Source: Microbacterium protaetiae (GTDB lineage: Bacteria; Actinomycetota; Actinomycetes; Actinomycetales; Microbacteriaceae). From it: 64,000 nt of DNA. Below, piece after piece: positions 25,998 to 32,631 of the stretch. The position numbers were made by a program, and so were the translations under genes. Position 1 is the first letter of the stretch. Every line of letters begins with the position of its first letter. The notes under the pieces are model-generated. The model did not search any database. It worked only from the letters and a program-made list of their open reading frames with translations, and was not told where the DNA came from. The stretch lies in assembly GCF_004135285.1 (NCBI RefSeq), contig NZ_CP035494.1, positions 1,116,001-1,180,000 of the forward strand, in the 5' to 3' direction.

Positions 25998-26251
25998 CGC
26001 TCCTCCCCGAAGAGGTGCGCGTACTTCTGGCGCCACAGGTCCTTGGGGTCGAGGGCTGACCGCAGACAGTCACGTCCCATGTCAACAAACGTCAGGTGCT
26101 TGACCGTCATGGTGACAATGCTGTCGGCGAGTTCCTTCGCGTCGATGATCGGCACCGCGATGATGTCGCTGCCGTTGTCGAGCTTGATGACGGGCTGACA
26201 CCGCGACGCTTTGGCGGTGGGAGTCCGGCCAGCGGATCCCCCGCGGCGAGG
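25994..26251 (-). pseudogene. Start-less coding fragment, first frame of the integrase operon
   Basis: The frame reads VIKLDNGSDIIAVPIIDAKE on through LRSALDPKDLWRQKYAHLFG and ends at 25994 with coding-like composition, yet no ATG lies upstream before a TAA at 26252-26254. A GTG inside IIAVPII is the only standard start and has no ribosome site, whereas AGGAGGG sits just upstream of the TAA. It is probably a gene truncated or mutated at its start. The function is not recognisable. Confidence 0.45.
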
Positions 26252-26299
26252 TTACCCTCCTCTATCGCACCCTCCTGACGAAGCTGCAGGCGGTGTGAC

Positions 26300-26539
26300 A
26301 TGACCGCAGTCGCTGCCCCACCGACCCTGAGTCCGACTGCGACGTGCACCGTCGACGAGTTGGCGCGCCTGACCGGGCTCTCTTGCGATTCCGCGTCCCA
26401 CGCAGTCAGATCTGGCGTCATCCCCACGGCACGGCTCGGCCGACGTTGGCTCGTGCCGCGGGCGCGGATCGCGGAGTTCCTCCACATCACAGAGGAACAG
26501 CTCGACAGGCGCATCGCAGCACTCCCTCGTGAGAGCTGA
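26300..26539 (+). CDS. Excisionase-like helix-turn-helix protein
   Basis: A 79-aa protein with CTVDELARLTGLSCDSASHA as the MerR/Xis-type helix-turn-helix and GVIPTARLGRRWLVPRARIA as the wing, the pattern of excisionase-family proteins. Such proteins direct excision or repress integrase operons. It is divergent from the integrase operon and coupled by TGATG to the next gene, with which it forms the plus-strand early operon of the element. Confidence 0.75.
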   Translation: MTAVAAPPTLSPTATCTVDELARLTGLSCDSASHAVRSGVIPTARLGRRWLVPRARIAEFLHITEEQLDRRIAALPRES

Positions 26540-26907
26540 TGGGTACCCGCCTCGTCATGAGCGCCTACGCAGTCGCGGCGCGGGCGGGCCTCGACCACGC
26601 ACCCACACTTGTCTTCGTCTACATGGCAGCGATCGCACTCGACACAGACCGGCGGCCGGTGTTCTACGGCGGCCGCGACGCGCTCGCCGGCGCGCTGAGA
26701 GCGCCGCTCAACTCGAATGGTTATCGGTCCGTCGAGCGCGCCGTCCAGACACTCACGTCTAAGCGCGTGCTCGAGGTCGCCGCCACGGACGCCCCGGGGC
26801 GCAACACCCGGTATTGGCTGTGCGATGGAGCCGGTCTGCCACTCAGCGCAGACACCCGACGTTCAGTGGTCGAAACACCCGACGCTCAACGTCGGCCTGA
26901 GGAATAA
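26539..26907 (+). CDS. Winged-helix phage-type protein, possible replication initiator fragment
   Basis: A 122-aa protein with LVMSAYAVAARAGLDHAPTL, then RSVERAVQTLTSKRVLEVAA and RNTRYWLCDGAG, which reads as a helix-turn-helix with a beta wing like the DNA-binding part of phage replisome-organiser proteins. It is short for an initiator. It ends just before a purine-only tract (26906-26935). One-base overlap with the upstream HTH gene. Function is a guess from fold and position. Confidence 0.6.
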   Translation: MGTRLVMSAYAVAARAGLDHAPTLVFVYMAAIALDTDRRPVFYGGRDALAGALRAPLNSNGYRSVERAVQTLTSKRVLEVAATDAPGRNTRYWLCDGAGLPLSADTRRSVVETPDAQRRPEE

Positions 26908-27051
26908 GGAGGAAGAAGAAGAAGAGGAGGAGCGCGCAGGTGCGCCCGCCCGAACCTGCAACCGCCATCCGAACTGGAACCACGACGCAGAGCATGCGCC
27001 GTCGACCGCAGAGCCGCGGAAACCTTCACCGGCAACCGACGCCCGCGGACG

Positions 27052-27174
27052 ATGAGCGAATCCGCCAGCACATGCGCGCCAAGACACCAGCTCTGGATGC
27101 CACTCGAACCAGACGGACGCCGCACATGTAAGCACTGCCCGACACGATGGCACCCTGACGAGGCCGAACCATGA
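27052..27174 (+). CDS. 40-aa Cys/His-containing phage-type mini-protein
   Basis: Starts MSESASTCAPRHQLWMPLEP and ends CKHCPTRWHPDEAEP, with a CXXC and nearby His that could hold zinc. Small proteins of this kind are common in actinophages and related elements; function unknown. Its stop overlaps the next start (ATGA at 27171-27174). It lies 144 nt after the winged-helix gene; an overlapping 63-aa frame from GTG 26940 is less convincing. Confidence 0.6.
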   Translation: MSESASTCAPRHQLWMPLEPDGRRTCKHCPTRWHPDEAEP

Positions 27175-27359
27175 TCCCCAGCAGCCGGGGCACGGCGCAT
27201 CGCTTCGATCCCGTCAGCGGCTGGTGCATCAGCGGGTGCGGGATCCGGGACGACGGCCGCGTGGAGCGCCAGCATGTCGGCCTGGTGCGGCAGGCGCCCA
27301 TACACCGCAGACCAGCCGAGGCGATTGACTTCGCCGAGCCATCGCGAACACCAGAGTGA
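27171..27359 (+). CDS. Small Cys-containing phage-type protein
   Basis: A 62-aa protein with GTAHRFDPVSGWCISGCGIR, a conserved-looking element of small actinophage proteins (HRFD..SGWC..GCG.RDDGR), with two cysteines that may bind metal. Function unknown. It is coupled to the 40-aa gene and ends 32 nt before a terminator hairpin. Confidence 0.65.
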   Translation: MIPSSRGTAHRFDPVSGWCISGCGIRDDGRVERQHVGLVRQAPIHRRPAEAIDFAEPSRTPE

Positions 27360-27390
27360 AGATGGCTTCCAGTGAGTCATGAACAACCCA

Positions 27391-27423
27391 GGGCCCCGCA
27401 GTCAAGTGAAGACCGCGGGGCCT
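27391..27423. terminator. GC-rich hairpin between convergent element genes
   Basis: GGCCCCGC (27392-27399) pairs with GCGGGGCC (27415-27422) around a 15-nt loop. It sits between the ends of the plus-strand gene at 27359 and the minus-strand gene at 27444, as expected of a bidirectional terminator. There is no T-run. Confidence 0.6.
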
Positions 27424-27443
27424 CTGCCGGGCTACAAGCTGAA

Positions 27444-27629
27444 TCAGGCGCCGTGGCGGCGGGCTTCGATGAACGCGTCGAGATCCGATTCAAGTACGCG
27501 CTGGTTTTTCCCGGTCGCGCCCAACTCCACCACCGGCAGCTCACCGGACTCGATGCGGCGATAGACCCAATCGCGGCCGACGCCCAGAGTCTCAGCCACC
27601 TCGATCACCTTCGACAACCCACGACCCAT
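27444..27629 (-). CDS. Excisionase-family helix-turn-helix protein
   Basis: A 61-aa protein: VIEVAETLGVGRDWVYRRIE is the helix-turn-helix, GELPVVELGATGKNQRVLES the wing. It is a typical short Xis/AlpA-like DNA-binding protein. It is on the strand opposite the first HTH gene, so the element has two candidate excision or repressor factors. ATG at 27629. Confidence 0.78.
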   Translation of the reverse strand: MGRGLSKVIEVAETLGVGRDWVYRRIESGELPVVELGATGKNQRVLESDLDAFIEARRHGA

Positions 27630-27656
27630 CGCGCACGGCCATCATCACACTGCCGG

Positions 27657-27845
27657 CTACCGTGGCCGTCGAGGTTTTGACGGATGCTCAATCGCAGACC
27701 CGAAGCCCACCACGTGCCACCACCCGCAGTACGGGCACAGCTGTGCAGACGCCCCCTTTGCCACACGACGCGCGATCGCGGCCGCTTCTTCCCGAGATGG
27801 GATCGCATCCCTCTTCGTTCTACACCGCACGCCCTTCATTGCCAC
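27657..27845 (-). CDS. Small CPYCG zinc-ribbon-like protein
   Basis: A 62-aa protein: KRDAIPSREEAAAIARRVAK then QLCPYCGWWHVVG. A basic helix followed by CPYC-GWWH is a recurrent small protein of actinobacterial phages and integrative elements, probably nucleic-acid binding. It is 27 nt upstream of the excisionase-like gene on the same strand. The Met three codons in (27839) is an alternative start. Confidence 0.65.
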   Translation of the reverse strand: MAMKGVRCRTKRDAIPSREEAAAIARRVAKGASAQLCPYCGWWHVVGFGSAIEHPSKPRRPR

Positions 27846-27925
27846 CCGCCTCTCGCCCAGGCTCCGGTACCCAAGCTCTCCAGGCTACGACCGACCTCCG
27901 ACATCACGCGTGCACGTATGGGCAA

Positions 27926-28732
27926 ACCCAGAACGAAACCCCGCCCTCACATGAGGAAGCCGGGCTTCGTTAACGGGCATGATGGCATTCGTGGACAACA
28001 CCCGGACCATGAGCGCACAGCGTCGACTGCGCAAGTTCCTCGCCCGCTCGGCGCCCGGCGTGGGTCAGCCAATCGTCGACCTGCGCGACCCCGACCGCGG
28101 CGAGATCGCACTCACGATCATCTGGGAAGGCGACAGTGAGAACGGGCCCTGGCGATCGCCCACACTGCGCAAGCCGATGCTCGACAAGTACACTCTCGAT
28201 GGCGTGATCGCAGAATGCCGAGTGTTCTTCCTCACGAAGGAGGATTGCTACCTTCCCAGCGTCGTGAAGGCTCTCCAGGCGATGGTCACCCGCGAGCAGG
28301 CAATCGCAAGGCGTCCGCTCGCTGCATACGTCGCCCAGGTAGTCCGAGGCAACGAGCTCGTAATGCCCGCGGGCAGAGCGCCAATGTACGCAGGGCGTCT
28401 GGAAGCCGACAACGGTCTCGGCCCCAATAAGCTCCTCGGCAGCCACCAGATCACCATGGACTACATCTACGGCGCCCTCCTCCACGAAGACGACGAGAGG
28501 CGCAAGCGCCTCGACAATCTCGCCGACGTCGAAAGCATTCGCTTCGCCGTCATTCTGCAACTGGATTCACTACTCCGCGTCGTCACAAATGTCCGCGCTC
28601 AAATCGAGCACGACCTATCCAGCGGGTACTTCTCACTCGGGGGAGTATCCCGGTAGACCCGGAGCCACGTGGCGCGCGTGCGCGTCGTGCACACTCCGCC
28701 CAGAACGAAGCCCCGGGCCCTCACACGAGGAA
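27926..28732. repeat. Imperfect direct repeats flanking the 225-aa cargo gene
   Basis: CCCAGAACGAAACCCCG..CCTCACATGAGGAA (27927-27958) recurs as CCCAGAACGAAGCCCCG..CCTCACACGAGGAA (28699-28732). Both contain the small dyad CCTCA-N2-YGAGG, and the first also pairs AACGAA with a downstream TTCGTT, so they may be terminators bracketing an inserted module. Confidence 0.5.
27979..28656 (+). CDS. Unrecognised 225-aa cargo protein of the element
   Basis: A soluble protein: RRLRKFLARSAPGVGQPIVD, then IWEGDSENGPWRSPTLRKPM, LHEDDERRKRLDNLADVESI and a C-terminal helix-rich segment ending ARAQIEHDLSSGYFSLGG-like. There is no signal peptide, membrane span or known catalytic motif. I cannot assign a function. 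It is the largest intact gene before the toxin-antitoxin pair and is bracketed by repeated terminator-like sequences, the position of accessory cargo (for example defence) genes. ATG 27979 or the adjacent ATG 27982; no strong ribosome site. Confidence 0.6.
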   Translation: MMAFVDNTRTMSAQRRLRKFLARSAPGVGQPIVDLRDPDRGEIALTIIWEGDSENGPWRSPTLRKPMLDKYTLDGVIAECRVFFLTKEDCYLPSVVKALQAMVTREQAIARRPLAAYVAQVVRGNELVMPAGRAPMYAGRLEADNGLGPNKLLGSHQITMDYIYGALLHEDDERRKRLDNLADVESIRFAVILQLDSLLRVVTNVRAQIEHDLSSGYFSLGGVSR

Positions 28733-28747
28733 ATTCTTCCGTGAGCG

Positions 28748-28918
28748 CTAGTCGATCACCGTGATTTTCGTGACCAGCTTCGTCGGCACTGCGAGAACAA
28801 CGTCACCAGCGCCGACGACGAACTTCGTGTAGCTGCCGTCCTCGATGAACCCATCGGCCTCGACCTCCTCATAGTCGCTCGACTTGAACGGATTCTTCTG
28901 CACCCGGTACTTCGCCAT
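28748..28918 (-). CDS. 56-aa hypothetical protein
   Basis: Starts MAKYRVQKNPFKSSDYEEVE and ends VPTKLVTKITVID; the middle reads FIEDGSYTKFVVGAGDVVLA. Good codon usage, an ATG at 28918 with a GGGGAAAC ribosome site, and a beta-strand-like pattern support a real gene. It is transcribed away from the toxin-antitoxin pair. No function is recognised. Confidence 0.6.
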   Translation of the reverse strand: MAKYRVQKNPFKSSDYEEVEADGFIEDGSYTKFVVGAGDVVLAVPTKLVTKITVID

Positions 28919-29018
28919 TCTGTTTCCCCAATCTCCCCAGACCCTGCGTCAAGGGGCAACCAGACTACGACCAGCCCCCGACGTCGCCGCCACGGTCCTC
29001 CCTGACTGAAGACCTCGG

Positions 29019-29157
29019 CTCGGGCACCCTGCTCACCGCCTCAGCGGTGATGCCCGAGTCCCAGGGGCCCTCGTGCTGCTCGAGGTTGCCCCGGCCGTCC
29101 GATCGGGCATGAACGGACGGCGCCCCCGTGGCGGACCACCCCGGTCCCCGCGGGGGC
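29019..29157. other. Two strong stem-loops in the divergent intergenic region
   Basis: First: CTCGGGCA (29019-29026) pairs with TGCCCGAG (29051-29058) around an inner stem TCACCGC (29033-29039)/GCGGTGA (29044-29050). Second: GCCCCCG (29122-29128) pairs with CGGGGGC (29151-29157) around an inner GGACC/GGTCC stem. The 382-nt region 28919-29300 has no supportable gene. Candidates are terminators, leader RNA or a former origin. Confidence 0.6.
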
Positions 29158-29300
29158 TCTCTCGTTGTTCGATCGGATCTCCCCAGGTTGTTCTCGGCGA
29201 GGGAATGTCGGACCCCGTCAGTACTGTTTTTGGTGGCTCAGGTGCATGGTTCGATCAGGCTCAACTGTTACGCTGGGCCCGTCCCGAGGAGGCGAGAAAG

Positions 29301-29999
29301 ATGGCAGACGTTCGTGACGTTGCAGAGTACATACTCCGCGGCGCTGGCAGCATGACGGCGATGAAGCTGCAGAAGCTCGTCTACTACTCGCAGGCGTGGC
29401 ACCTCGTCTGGGAGGAACGCCCACTGTTCGACAACGTGATCGAGGCTTGGGCCAACGGACCCGTCGTCAAGCGCCTCTACGCTTATCACCGCGGGCGATT
29501 CACCGTCGCTGCCGGCGACATCACGCCAGAACCGAAAATACTCTCTGAGGATGAGAAGACCACGGTCGACTCCGTCCTCAAGTTCTACGGCTCCCACAGC
29601 GCAATGGAGTTGAGCCAGTTGACCCACGCCGAAGACCCTTGGCGCAACGCACGAGGCGGCCTGCCGGCGGGGGCGAGGTGTGAGACCGAGATTACCAAGG
29701 CGGCGATGGCCGAGTACTACGGTCGTTGGTCTAGGACGGCTCGGCGTTGGGCCGCTCCAAGACACCCAAGGTGTCGCAGAATCCGTTCAAGGGCGCGAGG
29801 AAGACGCCACATGCGGTACTGGCCGCGGACGTCGTTCGCGTTCCGAAAGCGGCGACCCCCGTCCCCTCAGATGAGAATCAGCGCAAGGTGCGCTTCCTCT
29901 TCGATCTCGTCGATCACGATGGCGATTGGTCCCTGCTCGACATCTCGAAAGAAGACCATTCACGACTACTCGACGTCATGGCTCAAGTCGAGCAAATGA
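29301..29999 (+). CDS. Panacea-domain (DUF4065) antitoxin, reading frame disturbed at its 3' end
   Basis: The Panacea domain occupies residues 1-140: VRDVAEYILRGAGSMTAMKL, QKLVYYSQAWHLVWEERPLF and VIEAWANGPVVKRLYAYHRG. Panacea proteins are antitoxins that neutralise unrelated toxins. ATG 29301 follows GGAGGCGAG. The frame should stop after AMAEYYG: a single extra base near 29723 would give YYGSLV-stop at 29734, but as sequenced it runs on to 29999 through an Arg/Ser-rich tail antisense in character and overlapping the toxin gene. A one-base deletion or sequencing error is likely. Confidence 0.82.
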   Translation: MADVRDVAEYILRGAGSMTAMKLQKLVYYSQAWHLVWEERPLFDNVIEAWANGPVVKRLYAYHRGRFTVAAGDITPEPKILSEDEKTTVDSVLKFYGSHSAMELSQLTHAEDPWRNARGGLPAGARCETEITKAAMAEYYGRWSRTARRWAAPRHPRCRRIRSRARGRRHMRYWPRTSFAFRKRRPPSPQMRISARCASSSISSITMAIGPCSTSRKKTIHDYSTSWLKSSK

Positions 30000-30241
30000 C
30001 AGCGGGGGAACTGTTCAAGCCGGGCCAGCGCCTGTGTAAGACCTACAGTGACATGGCTGCGTGCCCAAATTCGAAGGCCACCGACCGACTCGTCAACCGG
30101 TACGAAGGGCTCGACCATATGGTGCGTCTCGAAATCGACGGGGTCAAGCGCCTATACGGAGTTCGAGCAGGTCATGAATTCCACATCATCTGGTGGGACC
30201 CAAAGCACGAAGTATGGCCAAGCAAGCTCCACAACACGTGA
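29747..30241 (+). CDS. Probable toxin partner of the Panacea antitoxin
   Basis: A 164-aa protein. The N-terminal 45 residues are basic and disordered (SKTPKVSQNPFKGARKTPHA), then VRFLFDLVDHDGDWSLLDIS and the end KRLYGVRAGHEFHIIWWDPK. The Trp/His-rich end resembles the last strands of RelE/HigB-like toxins, but I see no firm family. TTG start at 29747, about 12 nt after where the antitoxin would normally end. The toxin role is inferred from pairing with a Panacea gene. Confidence 0.62.
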   Translation: MGRSKTPKVSQNPFKGARKTPHAVLAADVVRVPKAATPVPSDENQRKVRFLFDLVDHDGDWSLLDISKEDHSRLLDVMAQVEQMTAGELFKPGQRLCKTYSDMAACPNSKATDRLVNRYEGLDHMVRLEIDGVKRLYGVRAGHEFHIIWWDPKHEVWPSKLHNT

Positions 30242-30316
30242 CCCCTGCAGAGGGTGGCGTGCGCTTGACGAGATCGATTGCAGCAGTTCCCTCATCGTGC
30301 CGCCGACCTCTGATAT

Positions 30317-30346
30317 CGTGCCATTGACGTGCCATTGACGTGCCAC
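30317..30346 (+). promoter_or_regulatory. Putative integrase arm-type sites, right end
   Basis: Three copies of cgtgcca(t/c) start at 30317, 30328 and 30339, each 11 bp apart, ending 140 bp before attR. The spacing and octamer match the pair near attL. Otherwise the 333-nt stretch 30242-30574 contains only attR and no gene. Confidence 0.55.
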
Positions 30347-30486
30347 TACGGGGCCGTACTAGAACCTACTCGGACACAGTCACGTGCGCCGTTGAGGGCT
30401 CGATTTGTCCTTCTGACCTGGGATCGCGACTACAGAATCACACTGGGCCGCACTTGAGCGCACTCGCGCGAGCGACCCAGAACCAT

Positions 30487-30529
30487 CTTCCCAAGCAGAC
30501 AGCGCGGGTTCGATTCCCGTCAGCCCCTC
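30487..30529 (+). repeat. attR, 43-bp copy of the tRNA-Gly 3' half
   Basis: Identical to 25020-25062. Only the 3' half of the tRNA is present (no acceptor 5' strand or D arm), so it is an attachment site and not a second tRNA gene. It marks the right end of the integrated element. Confidence 0.95.
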
Positions 30530-30574
30530 TACAAGGTTAAAGGTCTCTCAAGCGACACCTCCTAGACTCGGTCC

Positions 30575-31267
30575 GTGACCGAGCACGACAACGCGTACCA
30601 CGGCGATGCAGGAGTCATCTTCGCTGCCCGTGCCGCCGAGGCCGGACTGAATTCGCTGCACGAGCGGCCGGCCATGCTCCGGATGGTCGGAGAGGTGGCA
30701 GGCCTGAAGGTCGCGGATCTGGGCTGCGGCGCAGGCCAACTCGCAGCGATCCTCAGCGCTGCCGGTGCGCAGGTCACTGGTGTCGACGGCAGCGAAGTCC
30801 TGGTGGATGCTGCGACTCGGGCAGCGCCCGAGGCCACGATTGTGCAGCATGACCTGGACCTGCCGCTCGAATTCCTGGCGGACGACTCGCTGGACGGCGT
30901 GGTCTGCGCTCTGGTGATCCACCATCTGAACGATCGACCGCGATTCCTGGCCGAGATCCGCCGCGTGCTTCGTCCCGGAGGCTGGATCGTGCTGTCCACA
31001 ACGCATCCCACCGCCGACTGGGGTTATTTCGGGGGCTCATACTTTGATGAGCGCTGGGTAACGCGTTCGCTGGGCGAAGCGACGATGGAGTACCAGCTCA
31101 TCACCATGAGCACTCTGATCAACGAGATCATCGACGCAGGATTCGTGCTGGAGAGGATGCTGGAACCGCAGCCGGACGAGGCCATGCGCACCGTCGACCC
31201 AGAGCGTTACGAGCGCTACCGCTCGGATCCCATCTTCGTCATCCTGCGAGCCCACGCCGACAAGTGA
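30575..31267 (+). CDS. Class I SAM-dependent methyltransferase
   Basis: A 230-aa methyltransferase: LKVADLGCGAGQLAAILSAA is SAM motif I, VTGVDGSEVLVDAA motif II, LDGVVCALVIHHLNDRPRF and RVLRPGGWIVLSTTHP motifs III-IV. The substrate is unknown. GTG start 45 nt after attR; being outside the repeat it is host sequence. The downstream MFS gene is convergent. Confidence 0.9.
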   Translation: MTEHDNAYHGDAGVIFAARAAEAGLNSLHERPAMLRMVGEVAGLKVADLGCGAGQLAAILSAAGAQVTGVDGSEVLVDAATRAAPEATIVQHDLDLPLEFLADDSLDGVVCALVIHHLNDRPRFLAEIRRVLRPGGWIVLSTTHPTADWGYFGGSYFDERWVTRSLGEATMEYQLITMSTLINEIIDAGFVLERMLEPQPDEAMRTVDPERYERYRSDPIFVILRAHADK

Positions 31268-31333
31268 AGGCCTGACGACGGTGGCGCCGCGGGGCCACCG
31301 TTCCGGAGACCCCAGGGGTGGATACCGTGCCAC

Positions 31334-32551
31334 TCACGCTTCCCGCAGCATCCGCCACCCCGATCCCACGACGAGCGCGGCCATGAGCACCGCGATCACG
31401 ACCACGACCGTCGCGACCTGCCAGACGGTCAGCGCAGCGGCGGTCAGCAGCGGCGGGATCGTCATTCCGGCATAGGCCACAAGAAAGATCCCGGCGAGCG
31501 CCTCTCCCCGGCGTGCGGCATCCGCCAGCCCGGCGACCGTTCCCAGTGATGCGCGGAACACGATGCCGACCCCGGCACCGGCAAGGCCGCAGCCGATCAA
31601 GAACAGCACGAGCGACGCTGCCAGAGCCCCGAGAGCGAGCCCGGCGAACCCGAACACGGCGGCCGTGAGGGCCAGCATCATCTGCGCGCGGATCGCCATC
31701 CGCACCGTCACGATCTGCGCAAGCGCGGCAGCCATGAACACGAGAAACGGCACCACCCCGCCCAGCAGGTGCGAACGCACGCCGAGAAGTCCCACCAGAA
31801 AGGTCGAACTCAGCCCGGTGAACGTACCGAACACCGCGAACGCACCGAAGGCCGCCGCGGCCGCCGCGATGTACGCCCCACGCGCCGCAGCCGGCACGGC
31901 GATCCGCTGCGGGCGATACGCAAAGCGCTCGGCCGACTGCTCCACCGTCTCGGGCACGAACAGCACGACCAGGCCCTCGGCGATGAACAGCACCGCGAAC
32001 AGCACATACGGCGCCACCAACGGCTGCACGATGAACGTCGCCATCACTCCGGCCACGAGCGGCCCGATACCGATCCCGCCCAGATTCGCAAAAGTCGAGA
32101 CGATCCCCGAGCGCAGCGGCGACCTCCCGGCCGCCACGCCGAGTTCCGCGATGTGCGCCGTGGCTGTCGCGGTGAGGATGCCGATCCCGAGACCGCAGAT
32201 GAAGCGGGCGACGATCAGCCCGGCCACGTCGTTCCAGACCAGGAACAGCACCGCGGCCACCAGGTTCAGCGCGAGCGAGGCGAGAATGATCCGTCGCCGC
32301 CCGAGCCGATCCGACAGATGCCCGGCCAAATACAGGCTCAGCATCACGCCGACCGCGTACACGACGAAGATCACGGTGAGCACGAGCGTGGGAAACCCGT
32401 CGCGCTGCTGATAGATCGCATAGAGCGGCGTGGGCACGGCACAGAACGCCATCTGAGTGAGGAAGACAGTGGCGATCATCCAGAAGGAGATTCCGTGAGG
32501 GATGCCGCGGGTCGGCGCGACAGCGGGAGCGGTGATGGTCGTGGTGGTCAT
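31334..32551 (-). CDS. Major facilitator superfamily efflux transporter
   Basis: A 405-aa, 12-helix MFS carrier. AGHLSDRLGRRRIILASLAL is the loop 2-3 signature, RFICGLGIGILTATATAHIA and VSTFANLGGIGIGPLVAGVM the antiporter-type motifs of helices 4-5. Divergent from a LysR gene, its probable regulator; an exporter of a small compound or drug is likely. The start at 32551 begins MTTTTITAPAVAPTRGIPHG; an upstream in-frame ATG at 32596 would add 15 residues across the operators. Confidence 0.88.
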   Translation of the reverse strand: MTTTTITAPAVAPTRGIPHGISFWMIATVFLTQMAFCAVPTPLYAIYQQRDGFPTLVLTVIFVVYAVGVMLSLYLAGHLSDRLGRRRIILASLALNLVAAVLFLVWNDVAGLIVARFICGLGIGILTATATAHIAELGVAAGRSPLRSGIVSTFANLGGIGIGPLVAGVMATFIVQPLVAPYVLFAVLFIAEGLVVLFVPETVEQSAERFAYRPQRIAVPAAARGAYIAAAAAAFGAFAVFGTFTGLSSTFLVGLLGVRSHLLGGVVPFLVFMAAALAQIVTVRMAIRAQMMLALTAAVFGFAGLALGALAASLVLFLIGCGLAGAGVGIVFRASLGTVAGLADAARRGEALAGIFLVAYAGMTIPPLLTAAALTVWQVATVVVVIAVLMAALVVGSGWRMLREA

Positions 32552-32593
32552 GGATCCATGCTCGACTCCCCACTCAATCGTGTCCAACGAACG

Positions 32594-32631
32594 CATTGCA
32601 TAGCAATGATCGAGTAATACGATTACTCGAT
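32594..32631. promoter_or_regulatory. Two adjacent perfect dyads between the MFS and LysR genes
   Basis: CATTGC-ATA-GCAATG (32594-32608) is directly followed by ATCGAGTAAT-ACG-ATTACTCGAT (32609-32631), whose last bases overlap the LysR start codon. Both contain T-N11-A, the LysR-box form. Binding would both regulate the MFS gene and repress the regulator. Confidence 0.8.

Larger units (their letters stand above)
25020..30529. mobile_element. 5.5-kb degenerate integrative element in tRNA-Gly(CCC)
   Basis: The 3' 43 bases from the tRNA anticodon loop onward are repeated exactly at 30487-30529, which is the footprint of site-specific integration by a tyrosine recombinase. Next to the tRNA end lies a broken integrase gene, and both ends carry cgtgccat repeats spaced 11 bp that look like integrase arm sites. 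Contents: coupled mini-genes, two excisionase-like HTH proteins, small Cys-rich phage-type proteins, an unknown 225-aa protein and a Panacea-type toxin-antitoxin pair. There are no structural, relaxase or transfer genes, so it is a satellite-like or decayed element. Confidence 0.9.

Noticed and set aside
26940..27131. 63-aa frame from GTG
   Set aside because: It has a purine-rich upstream tract but poor composition and overlaps the better-supported 40-aa gene in another frame.
30487..30529. Second tRNA-Gly gene
   Set aside because: Only the 3' half from the anticodon loop is present; no D arm or acceptor 5' strand, so it is attR.
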